Source: Anaerotruncus rubiinfantis
GTDB lineage: Bacteria; Bacillota; Clostridia; Oscillospirales; Ruminococcaceae
Assembly (NCBI RefSeq): GCF_900078395.1
Contig: NZ_FKLA01000009.1
Location: 2,240,084 to 2,304,083 of the forward strand
Reading direction: 5' to 3'
Length of the DNA: 64,000 nucleotides
Part shown: piece by piece, positions 42,952 through 51,323 of the stretch
Layout: each line of letters begins with the position of its first letter
How positions within the stretch are numbered: position 1 is the first letter of the stretch
Made by a program: the position numbers and the translations under genes
The notes under the pieces: model-generated
Databases searched by the model: none
What the model was told of the DNA's origin: nothing
Seen by the model: only the letters and a program-made list of their open reading frames with translations

Positions 42952-44712
42952 TCAAATAGCCCCTGTGCTGGGAACAGGTTTCGCTTCAGGGGCCTGCGCA
43001 GGGACGATCTGCCGGAAGGATACATGGATGGTATGATCCCTGCGAACCTCACGGAACCAGTATTTGTCGTCCTCCTCAAGTTTTGCGGGCCGGCCGTCGA
43101 CCAGCACTTCGTCAATCTCCCAGCCTTCGTTTGGATAGATGCTGAAACGGCGGTCGGTCGCTTCCCGGATTTTCTGCACGCCTTCGCGCACAATCCGGCC
43201 GCCTTCATCCGAGCTTGAGACAATCGTATAAAACCGGTCGGGAGCACCGCCGCCGGAGCTTCCTGTGGAATGGGACGGCTCCGGATCATCCGGGCCGGTA
43301 CCGTCGCATTTCAGGGTAAAGCTTACCGGGGACCCGCCCGTTACATCCCACGCGCCTTCCGGATCATCCCCGGTCTGAAACCATGTCAGCGTAATGGTCT
43401 GGTAGGTTCTGGTGGGGTTGTGGCCCGGCGCGATGTTTGCGTTATAGTCGTCCACATAGCTCCCGGCATAGACTCTGGCGGTCACTGTCCAAACGTCGTC
43501 CGCGCCCTGTCGCGGTTCGTCCACTTCGATCGAATCCGCTTTTGTTTCATAGTGTTCTTGCGGATGTTCCTCCGGTTTTGTCTCACAGTACAGAGTTACC
43601 ACTTCGAGCTGGCGGGCGATCTCTTCCGCAGAAGGCGGCTTTGGGGCCTCTCCAGGCTGGCCTCCGGCCTCCCTCCACCGCGCATAGAAGGTCAGGCCGC
43701 CCTCCACCATCTTGACCGTTCCGGTGACGACATCGCCGGACGGGGACTGTGCCCATCCCAAAAAGTCATAGCCGTCCAAGGCGGGCTCCTGTGTGGAAAC
43801 AGGAACGTCCGCGTCCACTTCATATGTATTGGTGTCCTCCGGGATATTCTGCGCTCCCGCCGCCGCGGCGGGCGGCTCGTTTCCATCGTACAGAACCGGA
43901 TACTTCTGCGTCAGTGTTTGGCACTTCACTGTATAAGTAACCGGGACAGCGCCAGAAACAGCCCAGTTAGATCCATTATAGGAAAGCGCGATCGATTGAT
44001 TGCTTTGACCCGCCGGATCGAGGCTGTGGGATACATCTGTATCTGCGTTATATTTCATCACATAAAGTGACGGCGTGACAGTGACTGAGACTGTATAGTT
44101 GCCGTTGGAGCCTTGTACGTTTCCAACCGAATAGCTGCCAGTGATCAGTCCGTAGGTTTGATCCGGGTGGCTGGCTGTACTGTTGGTACAGTCGATCTTA
44201 ACCGCATTATTCCTTAGAAGAGATTCCACAGTGCTGTTGCTGGGTTTATCAGGTGCTGGAAAATCTTTTGCACCACTGATAGAAATGTAAGAGGACGTTC
44301 CGCCTTGCGTATTAAAACTGAAGCCAAATGTCACATTACCTGAAGCCTGGCTCATATCTTTATTATGGACATAGGCGTTGATTGGAAAAGTCTCTGTGTA
44401 GTTTCCAATTTTAACATCGAGATAAAGCTGCCATCCGTTTTCATTGGAACCCTGGAAATAGGCGCGTGCGCTGCCGTTTGCATTGTTAGAGCCTACCGCG
44501 TCGCGCCTGATATACTTTGTCCAATTAAGCGGGTTAACCGAATGTGATTGTTCATTCGGATTCCAAAATGGAGCCCCATAGCTGGAAATTCTCAAATTTA
44601 AAGGCACCGAATCAAATGGTCCATAAGCGAATGCCCCCACCGGCAGCAGCGTTACAACAAAAATCGCCGTCAACAGCGCTGCCAATAATCGTTTCTTCCA
44701 ATTGTTTTTCAT
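42952..44712 (-). CDS. Secreted protein with InlB B-repeat-like domain
   Basis: 586 residues from ATG 44712. A clear signal peptide (about 1-29) with basic start, hydrophobic core and cleavage after AFA. Beta-rich central domains follow; residues about 300-345 form a B-repeat-like module with LDGYDFLGWAQSPSGD and LTFYARW. The C-terminal module has SSSDEGGRIVREG and a NEGWEIDEVLVDG segment. No LPXTG motif or transmembrane anchor is seen at the C-terminus, so it may be released. Ligand unknown. Confidence 0.85.
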   Translation of the reverse strand: MKNNWKKRLLAALLTAIFVVTLLPVGAFAYGPFDSVPLNLRISSYGAPFWNPNEQSHSVNPLNWTKYIRRDAVGSNNANGSARAYFQGSNENGWQLYLDVKIGNYTETFPINAYVHNKDMSQASGNVTFGFSFNTQGGTSSYISISGAKDFPAPDKPSNSTVESLLRNNAVKIDCTNSTASHPDQTYGLITGSYSVGNVQGSNGNYTVSVTVTPSLYVMKYNADTDVSHSLDPAGQSNQSIALSYNGSNWAVSGAVPVTYTVKCQTLTQKYPVLYDGNEPPAAAAGAQNIPEDTNTYEVDADVPVSTQEPALDGYDFLGWAQSPSGDVVTGTVKMVEGGLTFYARWREAGGQPGEAPKPPSAEEIARQLEVVTLYCETKPEEHPQEHYETKADSIEVDEPRQGADDVWTVTARVYAGSYVDDYNANIAPGHNPTRTYQTITLTWFQTGDDPEGAWDVTGGSPVSFTLKCDGTGPDDPEPSHSTGSSGGGAPDRFYTIVSSSDEGGRIVREGVQKIREATDRRFSIYPNEGWEIDEVLVDGRPAKLEEDDKYWFREVRRDHTIHVSFRQIVPAQAPEAKPVPSTGAI

Positions 44713-44724
44713 GTTTACCACCTT

Positions 44725-44973
44725 TCATTTTTCTGCATGCAGAAAATCAAACTCCGCAGCCCATTGCTGCGCCTCCCTGACCGATCGAAAACGCAGCCGC
44801 CTTTGAAACAGCAGGGACAGAGCGTCTTCCCACTGTGCTGCGCGGAAACGGGTTTCCGGGATACTGCTCAGCCAGGTGCGCAGCGCACCCAACGCGGCCA
44901 GCTTTTGAAGCGTATCCAGATCCATCCCCGATACAGAGAACAGATGCTTCATCAGGCCGCGCGAATCCTCCAC
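44725..44973 (-). CDS. Hypothetical protein, partner of the secreted protein
   Basis: 82 residues from a GTG at 44973, chosen because GAGAGGAG lies seven bases upstream and this avoids overlap with the preceding gene. The reading frame also stays open to a TTG at 45054. Helical, Trp-containing, ends EAQQWAAEFDFLHAEK. No recognised domain. It ends 12 bases before the secreted protein's start and is likely cotranscribed. Confidence 0.55.
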   Translation of the reverse strand: MEDSRGLMKHLFSVSGMDLDTLQKLAALGALRTWLSSIPETRFRAAQWEDALSLLFQRRLRFRSVREAQQWAAEFDFLHAEK

Positions 44974-45001
44974 CACACCACTCCTCTCCAAATGAATTTC
45001 A

Positions 45002-45496
45002 TCAAAGATCGGCCGCGTTCCGGCAAACCTGCTTGTCAACCCGCCTTTTTCCAATTGCCTGATCCACCAAATGCATCAGCTCCAGCGCACTGCGGAAAGA
45101 TTCCGTCTTTTTTCCTTCCAGCCATTCCACATAGCCCTGCCAGCTCGCGTTCTGCCGGTACAGCGGATGGATCACAAAGGTTCCCAGCGCCCCGGAACAG
45201 GCCGCAAACGCCTCCGGTTCCCAATACGTCCGGAGGGCGGAAGCCGCAGGCGCTGCCCGGCGGCGCGGGACGTCTTTTCGCTGGAAACTGCGCAGCTGGA
45301 AAGCAGGATTGGGAAATCCGATCAGGTCGAACAGGGCATCCATTTTCAGAACAAGTTCCCCAAGCCCCCAGAAAGCGACCGGCCCCGGCTGGTAAGCGTT
45401 ATAGAAGGTACCGACCGGCAGTCCGTTCAGTATCCGGTCTATGCAGACCACCGTGACCGGCGCATTGCTTGGAAGCTGATTTTGGCCTGTGAACAT
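45002..45496 (-). CDS. Conserved hypothetical protein (WQGYVEWLEGKKTESFRS type)
   Basis: 164 residues from ATG 45496, preceded by AAAGGAG. Begins with a hydrophobic strand-rich domain and carries a terminal WQGYVEWLEGKKTESFRSAL motif. I believe this motif is common in small uncharacterised proteins of gut Clostridia that often sit near secreted or repeat proteins, but cannot check it. Cytoplasmic by prediction (no signal). Function unknown. Confidence 0.65.
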   Translation of the reverse strand: MFTGQNQLPSNAPVTVVCIDRILNGLPVGTFYNAYQPGPVAFWGLGELVLKMDALFDLIGFPNPAFQLRSFQRKDVPRRRAAPAASALRTYWEPEAFAACSGALGTFVIHPLYRQNASWQGYVEWLEGKKTESFRSALELMHLVDQAIGKRRVDKQVCRNAADL

Positions 45497-45584
45497 CACT
45501 CACTTCTCCTTTCCAGGATTGCGCTTTTGGAATTTTCAGACGACCCTGCGGTTTGCCTGAAAGATGATTTTTGGCACAAAAAAA

Positions 45585-45622
45585 GCAGGTGTGGATGAAA
45601 GTAGACTTTCATCCACACCTGC
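45585..45622 (-). terminator. Perfect 18-bp hairpin, probable terminator of the recombinase gene
   Basis: GCAGGTGTGGATGAAAGT pairs perfectly with 45605-45622 around a two-base loop; seven A's before it give a T run on the minus strand. TATAAT follows at 45625-45630. Confidence 0.7.
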
Positions 45623-45742
45623 GGTATAATAAAAACAAAACAAAGACGGCTTAAAATTTGTGCAAAAAGAGGACTTTCAGGGGACTGTCCATATGTATTT
45701 TATTGAAAAAGCCGAGTCCCAAAACGTGGAAAAAAGTCTAGT

Positions 45743-46351
45743 TTATTCCACAAAAAAATCCTCTGCAGAGACTTTCTTCGTCCATTTCAAAAAAGTTTTG
45801 GGGTCCACCCCCAGCTGCCGCGCCGCCTGGCGCGCGGAATATTCCCCATTCTGCCATTTGGTATGCAGCGGATAAAATTCAGTCGGGATTTCCATTGCCG
45901 GCACCCCAAACCGCACGCCTCTTGCCTTGGCTGCCGCAATCCCTTCCGCCTGCCGCTGCCGGATATTTTCGCGTTCGGTCTGGGCCACATAACTGAGCAG
46001 CTGGAGCACCACATCAGCGATCAGCGTCCCGGTCAAATCCTTGCCTTTTCGGGTGTCGAGAAGAGGCATGTCCAGGACGAAGATATCCACGTGCTTCTTT
46101 TTGGTGAGCAGCCTCCACTGTTCAAGGATCTCCTCATAGTTCCGTCCCAGCCGGTCAATGCTTTTCACCATGAGGACATCCCTCGGACGCAGCCTTCGCA
46201 GCAGCCGCTTATATGCCGGCCGTTCAAAATCTTTGCCGCTTTGCATATCCAAAAACAGATTTTCGGGAGGGATCTCATAGGGCGCAAGCGCGATTAACTG
46301 CCGCTCTGCATTCTGATCTTTGGTGGATACACGGGCATAACCATAATTCAT
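45743..46351 (-). CDS. Small serine recombinase (resolvase/invertase family)
   Basis: 202 residues. The resolvase domain (1-140) opens YGYARVSTKDQNAERQL with the nucleophilic serine (Ser9 in this reading), then LVKSIDRLGRNYEEI-like active site and LLSYVAQTERENIRQRQAEGI. A C-terminal helix-turn-helix (about 165-195) completes it. AAGGAGG precedes the ATG. Targets are unknown; adjacent long inverted repeats are candidates. Confidence 0.92.
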   Translation of the reverse strand: MNYGYARVSTKDQNAERQLIALAPYEIPPENLFLDMQSGKDFERPAYKRLLRRLRPRDVLMVKSIDRLGRNYEEILEQWRLLTKKKHVDIFVLDMPLLDTRKGKDLTGTLIADVVLQLLSYVAQTERENIRQRQAEGIAAAKARGVRFGVPAMEIPTEFYPLHTKWQNGEYSARQAARQLGVDPKTFLKWTKKVSAEDFFVE

Positions 46352-46433
46352 TCAAATTCCTCCTTACGCCTATTTTGTACCGTTTTTCCGCAAACATGTT
46401 TTTCTGTCAGTGTAAACTGCGGATGACAAAATT

Positions 46434-46499
46434 GCATCAAAAAAGAAAGCCCCCGATGCAGGCCTGCTTGCCTGTATCGGGGGCTTTCTTTTTTGATGC
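46434..46499. repeat. Long inverted repeat (29-bp arms) upstream of the recombinase gene
   Basis: Arms 46434-46462 and 46471-46499 are complementary except one position, with an eight-base loop and A/T runs. The stem is flanked by TGTAAACT on both sides (46411-46418 and 46500-46507). It could be a strong bidirectional terminator, or a mobile repeat element. Confidence 0.75.
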
Positions 46500-46611
46500 T
46501 GTAAACTTCCACGGGTTAAATTGTGACCGGGAAAAAGAAAAAACGCCCGCGCGACGCGGACGTTTTTCCGATCCCGAAACAGCCATATCCCCATGCATAT
46601 TTCGGATTGCT

Positions 46612-46698
46612 TGGTGCCGGTAGCCGGGGTCGAACCGGCACGGTATCGCTACCAACGGATTTTGAGTCCGTCACGTCTGCCAATTCCATCATACCGGC
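46612..46698 (-). tRNA. tRNA-Leu (CAA)
   Basis: Class II tRNA read leftward from 46698. Acceptor GCCGGTA pairs with TACCGGC, the anticodon loop is CTCAAAA (anticodon CAA), there is a long variable arm, and the T arm has GGTTCGACCCC. CCA is encoded (46612-46614). Confidence 0.93.
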
Positions 46699-46885
46699 GA
46701 ATGCTTAAGTATTATAGCAAAGATTTTGAAAAAACGCAAGAGCTGACTCAAAAAAGTTCCAAAAAAGGCGGTCCGGCGCGGTGTGGGAATCGCGGCATTC
46801 CTGTAAGGGCAGATGAAAAGCGGCACAGCTCACGCCGTGCCGCTTTTCCAAAACCGTCAAGCCGCCCAAAAGCGCCCAACCGGTT

Positions 46886-47929
46886 TTATTCCACGATCAC
46901 TGTATTTTCCCCGTGATCCACCACTTCGCCCACAATACGCGCCCAGGGCGTGACCTCGTTGGCCAGCCGTTCGCAGAGCTTCCGCGCCGGCGCTGCCGAA
47001 AGCGCGATCAAAAGCCCGCCCGAAGTCTGCGGATCGGCTATCAGGTCACGGAGGACACGGGCAACTTTTCCGCGATAGGTTACTTTCCCCTGCATATAGC
47101 GCATATTCTCATAGGCGCCTGCCGGAAGGATTCCCATCTCGGCAAGCTCCCGCGCTTTTGGAAGCAGTGGCAGCGCATCCGAAAAGAGACGGATGGACGC
47201 CCCGCTGCCCAGGCCCATCTCCAGAGCGTGCCCCAGCAGGCCAAAGCCGGTCACGTCAGTGCAGGCGTGCACCGGAAACCGCAGCATACATTCACAGGCG
47301 GCACGGTTGAGCATGGACATGCTTTCGATTGCCGGAGAAAATTCCGCCGCGGTCAGCAGATCCGCTTTTGCGGCAGTGGTCATCACGCCAATGCCAAGCG
47401 GCTTTGTGAGAATAAGCAGGTCGCCCGGCTGTGCGCCGGAGTTGCGCAGAATCTTTGCCGGATCGGCAAATCCGCTGACGCAAAGCCCGTATTTGGGTTC
47501 CGGATCCTGGATGGTATGTCCGCCCGCGATCACCGCGCCGGCTTCCTTCACCTTTTCGTAGCCGCCCGCAAGGATCGCCTGGACAGTTTCCTGTGCAAGG
47601 CAGGTGGGATAACAAAGCAGGTTCATCGCAAGCGACGGTTTGGCGCCCATCGCATAGATATCCGAAAGGGCGTTTGCCGCGGCAATCTGCCCGAATGCAT
47701 AAGGGTCGTCCACCATCGGCGGAAAAAAATCAACCGTCTGGATAACGGCCAGATCATCACGCAGTCTGTAAACACACGCGTCGTCGCTCGTATCGAATCC
47801 TACGAGCAGGTTGGGATCGTGAAAGGTTGGTAAACTGCACAGAACCTGTGCAAGGACCCCCGGTCCGACTTTGGCCGCTCAACCAGCGGAACTGGTCATC
47901 TGGGTGAGCCTTTTCACCTGGTCTGCCAT
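46886..47929 (-). CDS. selD: Selenide, water dikinase (selenophosphate synthetase), selenocysteine-containing
   Basis: 347 residues when the TGA at 47879-47881 is read as selenocysteine. The start ATG 47929 has GGAGGG in front. Sec17 falls at the position of E. coli Cys17 in the segment SSAGUAAKVGPG, with Lys20 also in register; then GFDTSDDACVY and DFFPPMVDDPYAFGQIAAANALSDIYAMGAK. It makes selenophosphate from selenide and ATP. An ordinary ORF call splits it and misses the first 71 residues. Confidence 0.93.
47836..47878 (-). promoter_or_regulatory. Candidate bacterial SECIS element in selD
   Basis: Directly after the UGA on the mRNA, two small stems occur: GGACC/GGTCC (47854-47866) and TGCACAG/CTGTGCA (47836-47852) with AGGUUC at the tip, resembling the AGGUCU apical loop of the E. 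coli fdhF SECIS. Confidence 0.6.
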
Positions 47930-47962
47930 CGTATGGATCCCTCCTTTCCTGTAGCTAGATTT

Positions 47963-47991
47963 ATGATACCCGAAGAAACTGGAAAAAACAA
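47963..47991 (-). promoter_or_regulatory. Promoter of selD
   Basis: On the minus strand TTGTTT (47986-47991) and TATCAT (47963-47968) with a 17-base spacer, about 35 bases before the selD ATG. Confidence 0.5.
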
Positions 47992-48048
47992 GGCCTGCGG
48001 CATTGCTTATTTCGCGGACCGGTTTTCTCTCCAAAAAACGGATTTTTC

Positions 48049-48077
48049 GTGACTTGAACCGCCAAATTTGGTATACT
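48049..48077 (+). promoter_or_regulatory. Promoter of yqeC-yqeB-xdhC
   Basis: GTGACT (48049-48054) and TATACT (48072-48077) spaced by 17 bases. It diverges from the selD promoter. Confidence 0.5.
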
Positions 48078-48140
48078 GAAAGACAAAGGAAACTTATGCC
48101 TGCATGGTATCTTGCCTGCGGCTTTTGGGAGGATAAACCT

Positions 48141-48848
48141 ATGGGAAAATTGATGCAGTCTCTTTCGATAGCCCCGGCGGAGACCCATTCGGTGGCATTG
48201 GCAGGCGCGGGAGGAAAGACGACGCTGCTCTTCGCGCTCGCGCGGGAAGCAATGCGGGATGGCCTGCGCGTCGCGGTCACCACCACAACCCATATCCTGT
48301 GTCCCGGCGAACAGGATGATCTGTTTGTCACGGTGGAAGAGGATCTGCCCGGGATCGACCGCGCCTTCCAAAGCGGCCGGATTATCATCGCCGGGACACC
48401 CGCACCAGAGGGGAAACTTTCCGTGCCATGCCCGCAGGTGCTGCGTCACCTGCGGGAGAACGCCGACCTGCTCCTTTACGAGGCGGACGGTTCCCATCGG
48501 ATGCCGGTCAAGTTCCCCAACGACACCGAACCGGTTATCCTGCCCGGCACCGACCGGGTGATTGCCGTGGCCGGGCTTTCGGCGCTCGGTCAGCCGCTGC
48601 ACCGGGTCTGCCAGCGTTATGAACGCGCGGTGGAGGCACTCGGGCTGTCTGCAAACCAGAATGTCGATCCGATGGTTGCGGCGTCGCTGCTGCTCGGCGG
48701 CTACGGACACTATAAAGGGCTCACCGTTTTATTGAATCAGGCCGACACCCCAAAATTACAGAAGCTCGGCGAACAGATTGCAGAGCTTCTGCGCAGCGGC
48801 GGCGTGGCAAGCACGATTGTCGCATCCCTGCAACAGGAGGCGTTTTGA
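48141..48848 (+). CDS. yqeC: Selenium cofactor biosynthesis protein YqeC
   Basis: 235 residues from ATG 48141 (GGGAGGAT upstream). P-loop-like AGAGGKTTLLFALAREA near residues 22-38, then TTTTHIL and LLYEADGSHRMPVKFP. YqeC (TIGR03172) is genetically tied to the labile selenium cofactor of molybdenum hydroxylases. Its stop lies one base before the yqeB start. Confidence 0.92.
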   Translation: MGKLMQSLSIAPAETHSVALAGAGGKTTLLFALAREAMRDGLRVAVTTTTHILCPGEQDDLFVTVEEDLPGIDRAFQSGRIIIAGTPAPEGKLSVPCPQVLRHLRENADLLLYEADGSHRMPVKFPNDTEPVILPGTDRVIAVAGLSALGQPLHRVCQRYERAVEALGLSANQNVDPMVAASLLLGGYGHYKGLTVLLNQADTPKLQKLGEQIAELLRSGGVASTIVASLQQEAF

Positions 48849-48849
48849 A

Positions 48850-49647
48850 ATGCTGATTTTGATCAAAGGCGCGGGCGATCTTGCCTCTGGCGTCGCGCAC
48901 CGGCTGTACCGGTGCGGCTTTACAGTCGTGATGACCGAAATTGCAAAACCCACCACCGTGCGGCGCACGGTGGCCTTTTCCCGCGCCATCTATGAAGGTG
49001 AAGCGGTCGTGGAAGGGGTCAAAGCGCAACTGGCCCACAGTCCTGAGGAGGCGCTTGCGTTTACCCGAAAAGGCAGCATCGCGGTCCTGGTTGATCCGGA
49101 ATGCGCCTGCCGGGCGAAACTATCTCCGGACGCGCTGGTTGACGCGATCCTCGCAAAGCGGAATACCGGCACAAAAATTTCCGACGCTCCGGTGGTGGTG
49201 GCAATGGGACCGGGTTTCACCGCCGGGGTTGACTGCCATGCGGTTATTGAGACAAAACGCGGACATAATCTGGGCCGTGTGATCTTTGAAGGACGCGCCG
49301 CTGAGAATACCGGTGTCCCCGGCAATATCGGCGGCTACACCAGCGAACGGATCATTCGGGCCTGCCGGGACGGAATCTTTACCCCATCCGCCGAAATCGG
49401 ACAGCATGTACAGGCCGGTGATCTGGTCGCGGCGGTCGACGGCGAACCGGTTACGGCAAACATCTCCGGCGTGGTGCGCGGGATGCTCCCGCCCGCTACG
49501 CCGGTTCACCGGGGGATGAAATCCGGCGATATTGACCCGCGCGGGATCACAGATTACTGTTACACCATTTCGGACAAGGCCCGCGCCATCGCGGGCGGCG
49601 TGCTGGAGGCGATCCTCCATCTCCAAAGCAAGGGGGAACGCAAATGA
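48850..49647 (+). CDS. yqeB: Selenium-dependent molybdenum hydroxylase system protein YqeB (EF2563 family)
   Basis: 265 residues from ATG 48850; AGGAGG upstream. Rossmann-like opening LILIKGAGDLASGVAHRLYRCG, then VLVDPECACRAKL, VVVAMGPGFTAGVDCHAVIETKRGHNLGRVI and GVPGNIGGYTSERI. The family always occurs with YqeC and selenium-dependent xanthine dehydrogenase-type enzymes. It overlaps xdhC in ATGA. Confidence 0.92.
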   Translation: MLILIKGAGDLASGVAHRLYRCGFTVVMTEIAKPTTVRRTVAFSRAIYEGEAVVEGVKAQLAHSPEEALAFTRKGSIAVLVDPECACRAKLSPDALVDAILAKRNTGTKISDAPVVVAMGPGFTAGVDCHAVIETKRGHNLGRVIFEGRAAENTGVPGNIGGYTSERIIRACRDGIFTPSAEIGQHVQAGDLVAAVDGEPVTANISGVVRGMLPPATPVHRGMKSGDIDPRGITDYCYTISDKARAIAGGVLEAILHLQSKGERK

Positions 49648-50675
49648 GCCGGCAGTTTTATGAAACGCTGCGCAGCCTGCTTGCGTCCGGCGGCAGCGCG
49701 CTTATGGCGACCGTAACCGACGGGACGCTTTCCGGACATGACCTCACGGCCGAGAAGGCGTTTCTCTGCGGTGAAAAAATAACCTCGCAAAACCCGGCGC
49801 TGGAAGGTTTCTGGAGGGAAAATTTTCGCGCCTTGGGCGATGGGCCGCTTCCCCGCACTGCCGAAGTCAACGGCGTTTCGCTGCTTGCTGAACAGATGTC
49901 CGCACGGCAAAAGCTCATCATCTGCGGCGGCGGGCACATTGCGGTGCCTCTTTGCGAAATCTGCGCCATGCTTGACTTCGACGTGACCATAATCGACGAC
50001 CGGCCGGAATTTGCAAACCGGGAGCGCTTCCCCGCGGCAAAGGAGATCCTCTGCCTGCCGTTTGACGACGCGATGCGGCAGATCCACTATGGCGATGGCA
50101 GTTATTTCGTCATCATCACCCGCGGCCATAAGGACGACCGTCTCTGCCTGACCAAAATTCTGGATCACCGTTTCTCCTACTGCGGGATGATCGGCAGCCG
50201 CAAAAAAGTAAAGGTGGTGATGGACCAGCTGCGGCAGGAGGGCTACGCAGACGATCTGCTTGCGCGCGTATATTCCCCGATCGGGCTGCGCATCGGCGCT
50301 GAAACACCCGCTGAAATTGCGGTCTGCATCGCTGCCCAAATCATCCAGGTGCGTTCCGGCGCGTCGGGCGGCGGAATCGCGCCGGACGCGCTCGCGGCGC
50401 TCGCGGACGGCAGGCCCGCAGTGCTTGCAACCATCATTGGGAAGGAGGGTTCCGCACCGCGCGGACTTGGCGCGAAACTGCTCATCTACGCGGATGGGAC
50501 ACTTTCTGGAACCATCGGCGGGGGCGCGGGCGAGGCCAGGGTGATCAGCCTTGCGCCCGATGTGCTTGCCGAAGGGAGGGCGCGTATCGTCAAATGCAAC
50601 ATGACCAACAGGGACGCAACCCAGGATGGGATGGTCTGCGGCGGGATTCTCAGGGTGTTGATGGAGCCGGTTTGA
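49644..50675 (+). CDS. xdhC: XdhC/CoxI-family molybdenum hydroxylase maturation protein
   Basis: 343 residues. A Rossmann domain (about 88-235) with ICGGGHIAVPLCEI and GMIGSRKKV is followed by an XdhC/CoxI segment (about 245-343) with KEGSAPRGLGAKLL and GTIGGGAGEARV. In most XdhC proteins the CoxI segment comes first, so the order looks permuted; residues 1-80 may be a degenerate copy. It serves sulfur or selenium insertion into the molybdenum cofactor. The start overlaps yqeB. Confidence 0.88.
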   Translation: MSRQFYETLRSLLASGGSALMATVTDGTLSGHDLTAEKAFLCGEKITSQNPALEGFWRENFRALGDGPLPRTAEVNGVSLLAEQMSARQKLIICGGGHIAVPLCEICAMLDFDVTIIDDRPEFANRERFPAAKEILCLPFDDAMRQIHYGDGSYFVIITRGHKDDRLCLTKILDHRFSYCGMIGSRKKVKVVMDQLRQEGYADDLLARVYSPIGLRIGAETPAEIAVCIAAQIIQVRSGASGGGIAPDALAALADGRPAVLATIIGKEGSAPRGLGAKLLIYADGTLSGTIGGGAGEARVISLAPDVLAEGRARIVKCNMTNRDATQDGMVCGGILRVLMEPV

Positions 50676-50770
50676 AAACAGAATAACAGACGGCGGGATC
50701 GGTTTGTGATCCCGCTGTTTTCATGTATATTGGGAAATTCTGCGCGCAAACTAATGCCGGAGGTGATCCG

Positions 50771-50947
50771 ATGGCAAAAAAATATCCGGACCTGAACGCA
50801 TTGATCGAACAGGACCAGGCCGCCGGGCAATATTACGCATCCCTGCCGGACTATGTGCGGGAGATGATCAGCCAGCGCGCGGGCAGTGTCAATTCGCTTG
50901 CAAGCCTGCAGGATTACGCGGAAAACCTGCTGCGCGGCGACGACTGA
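50771..50947 (+). CDS. Small conserved protein, paralogue A
   Basis: 58 residues from ATG 50771 (GGAGGTG upstream). Shares with the next gene the pattern Y-Y/F-x-SLPxxVxE...N...L...AENLxRG. Acidic and helical, no membrane segment. Cotranscription with xdhC is possible (about 95-base gap). I recognise it as a recurrent small-protein type of gut Clostridia but know no function. Confidence 0.7.
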   Translation: MAKKYPDLNALIEQDQAAGQYYASLPDYVREMISQRAGSVNSLASLQDYAENLLRGDD

Positions 50948-50976
50948 AAATTTCAAAACAGGAAAGGTGATTATTG

Positions 50977-51129
50977 ATGTCTGAGATGTCTTTTGGTTCC
51001 CCGGAAATGCAACAATACTTCGATTCGCTCCCAATCATGGTTCAGGAGAATATGAAACAGGCAAGCGTCACATTCAACAACATTGACGAACTGCGCAAAT
51101 GCGCGGAAAATCTGATGCGCGGCCAGTAA
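50977..51129 (+). CDS. Small conserved protein, paralogue B
   Basis: 50 residues from ATG 50977 with AGGAAAGG upstream. It aligns with paralogue A: QYFDSLPIMVQENMKQ versus QYYASLPDYVREMISQ, and CAENLMRGQ versus YAENLLRGD. A terminator follows. The two copies appear to be a tandem duplication with diverged sequence. Function unknown. Confidence 0.72.
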   Translation: MSEMSFGSPEMQQYFDSLPIMVQENMKQASVTFNNIDELRKCAENLMRGQ

Positions 51130-51150
51130 ATCCATTTTTTCCGGTCAAAA

Positions 51151-51188
51151 CAGGGCACGCGGCTTTCCGCCGCGCGCCCTGTTCCCTT
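51151..51188 (+). terminator. Terminator after the small-protein pair
   Basis: CAGGGC/GCCCTG plus CGCGGC/GCCGCG stem with one bulge, followed by TTCCCTTTC. Moderately strong. Confidence 0.65.
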
Positions 51189-51293
51189 TCACATGAATGG
51201 GATCATCTTATCAGGCGATTGACACTAAGATATGTTGTGTGCTTCTCAAAAATCTGATACGCTTATCCTGCAAAACAAAATAAAATCTTCCCC

Positions 51294-51323
51294 AAAACGC
51301 CCCGTGCCGCCACGGGGCGTTTT
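51294..51323. terminator. Terminator at the end of the XRE regulator gene
   Basis: 13-bp stem AAAACGCCCCGTG/CACGGGGCGTTTT overlapping the stop codon by two bases. Confidence 0.7.

Noticed and set aside
45743-46499. Phase-variable promoter inversion by the small recombinase
   Set aside because: The nearby inverted repeats have loops of two and eight bases, too short to be an invertible segment.
46886-47716. Treating selD as an N-terminally truncated pseudogene
   Set aside because: The missing N-terminus is present upstream in frame with Sec17, Lys20 and a proper start.
47879-48388. Minus-strand ORF ending at the TGA before selD
   Set aside because: Only its last 16 codons are real, as the start of selD; the rest is antisense to yqeC. 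The TGA is read as selenocysteine, not as stop.
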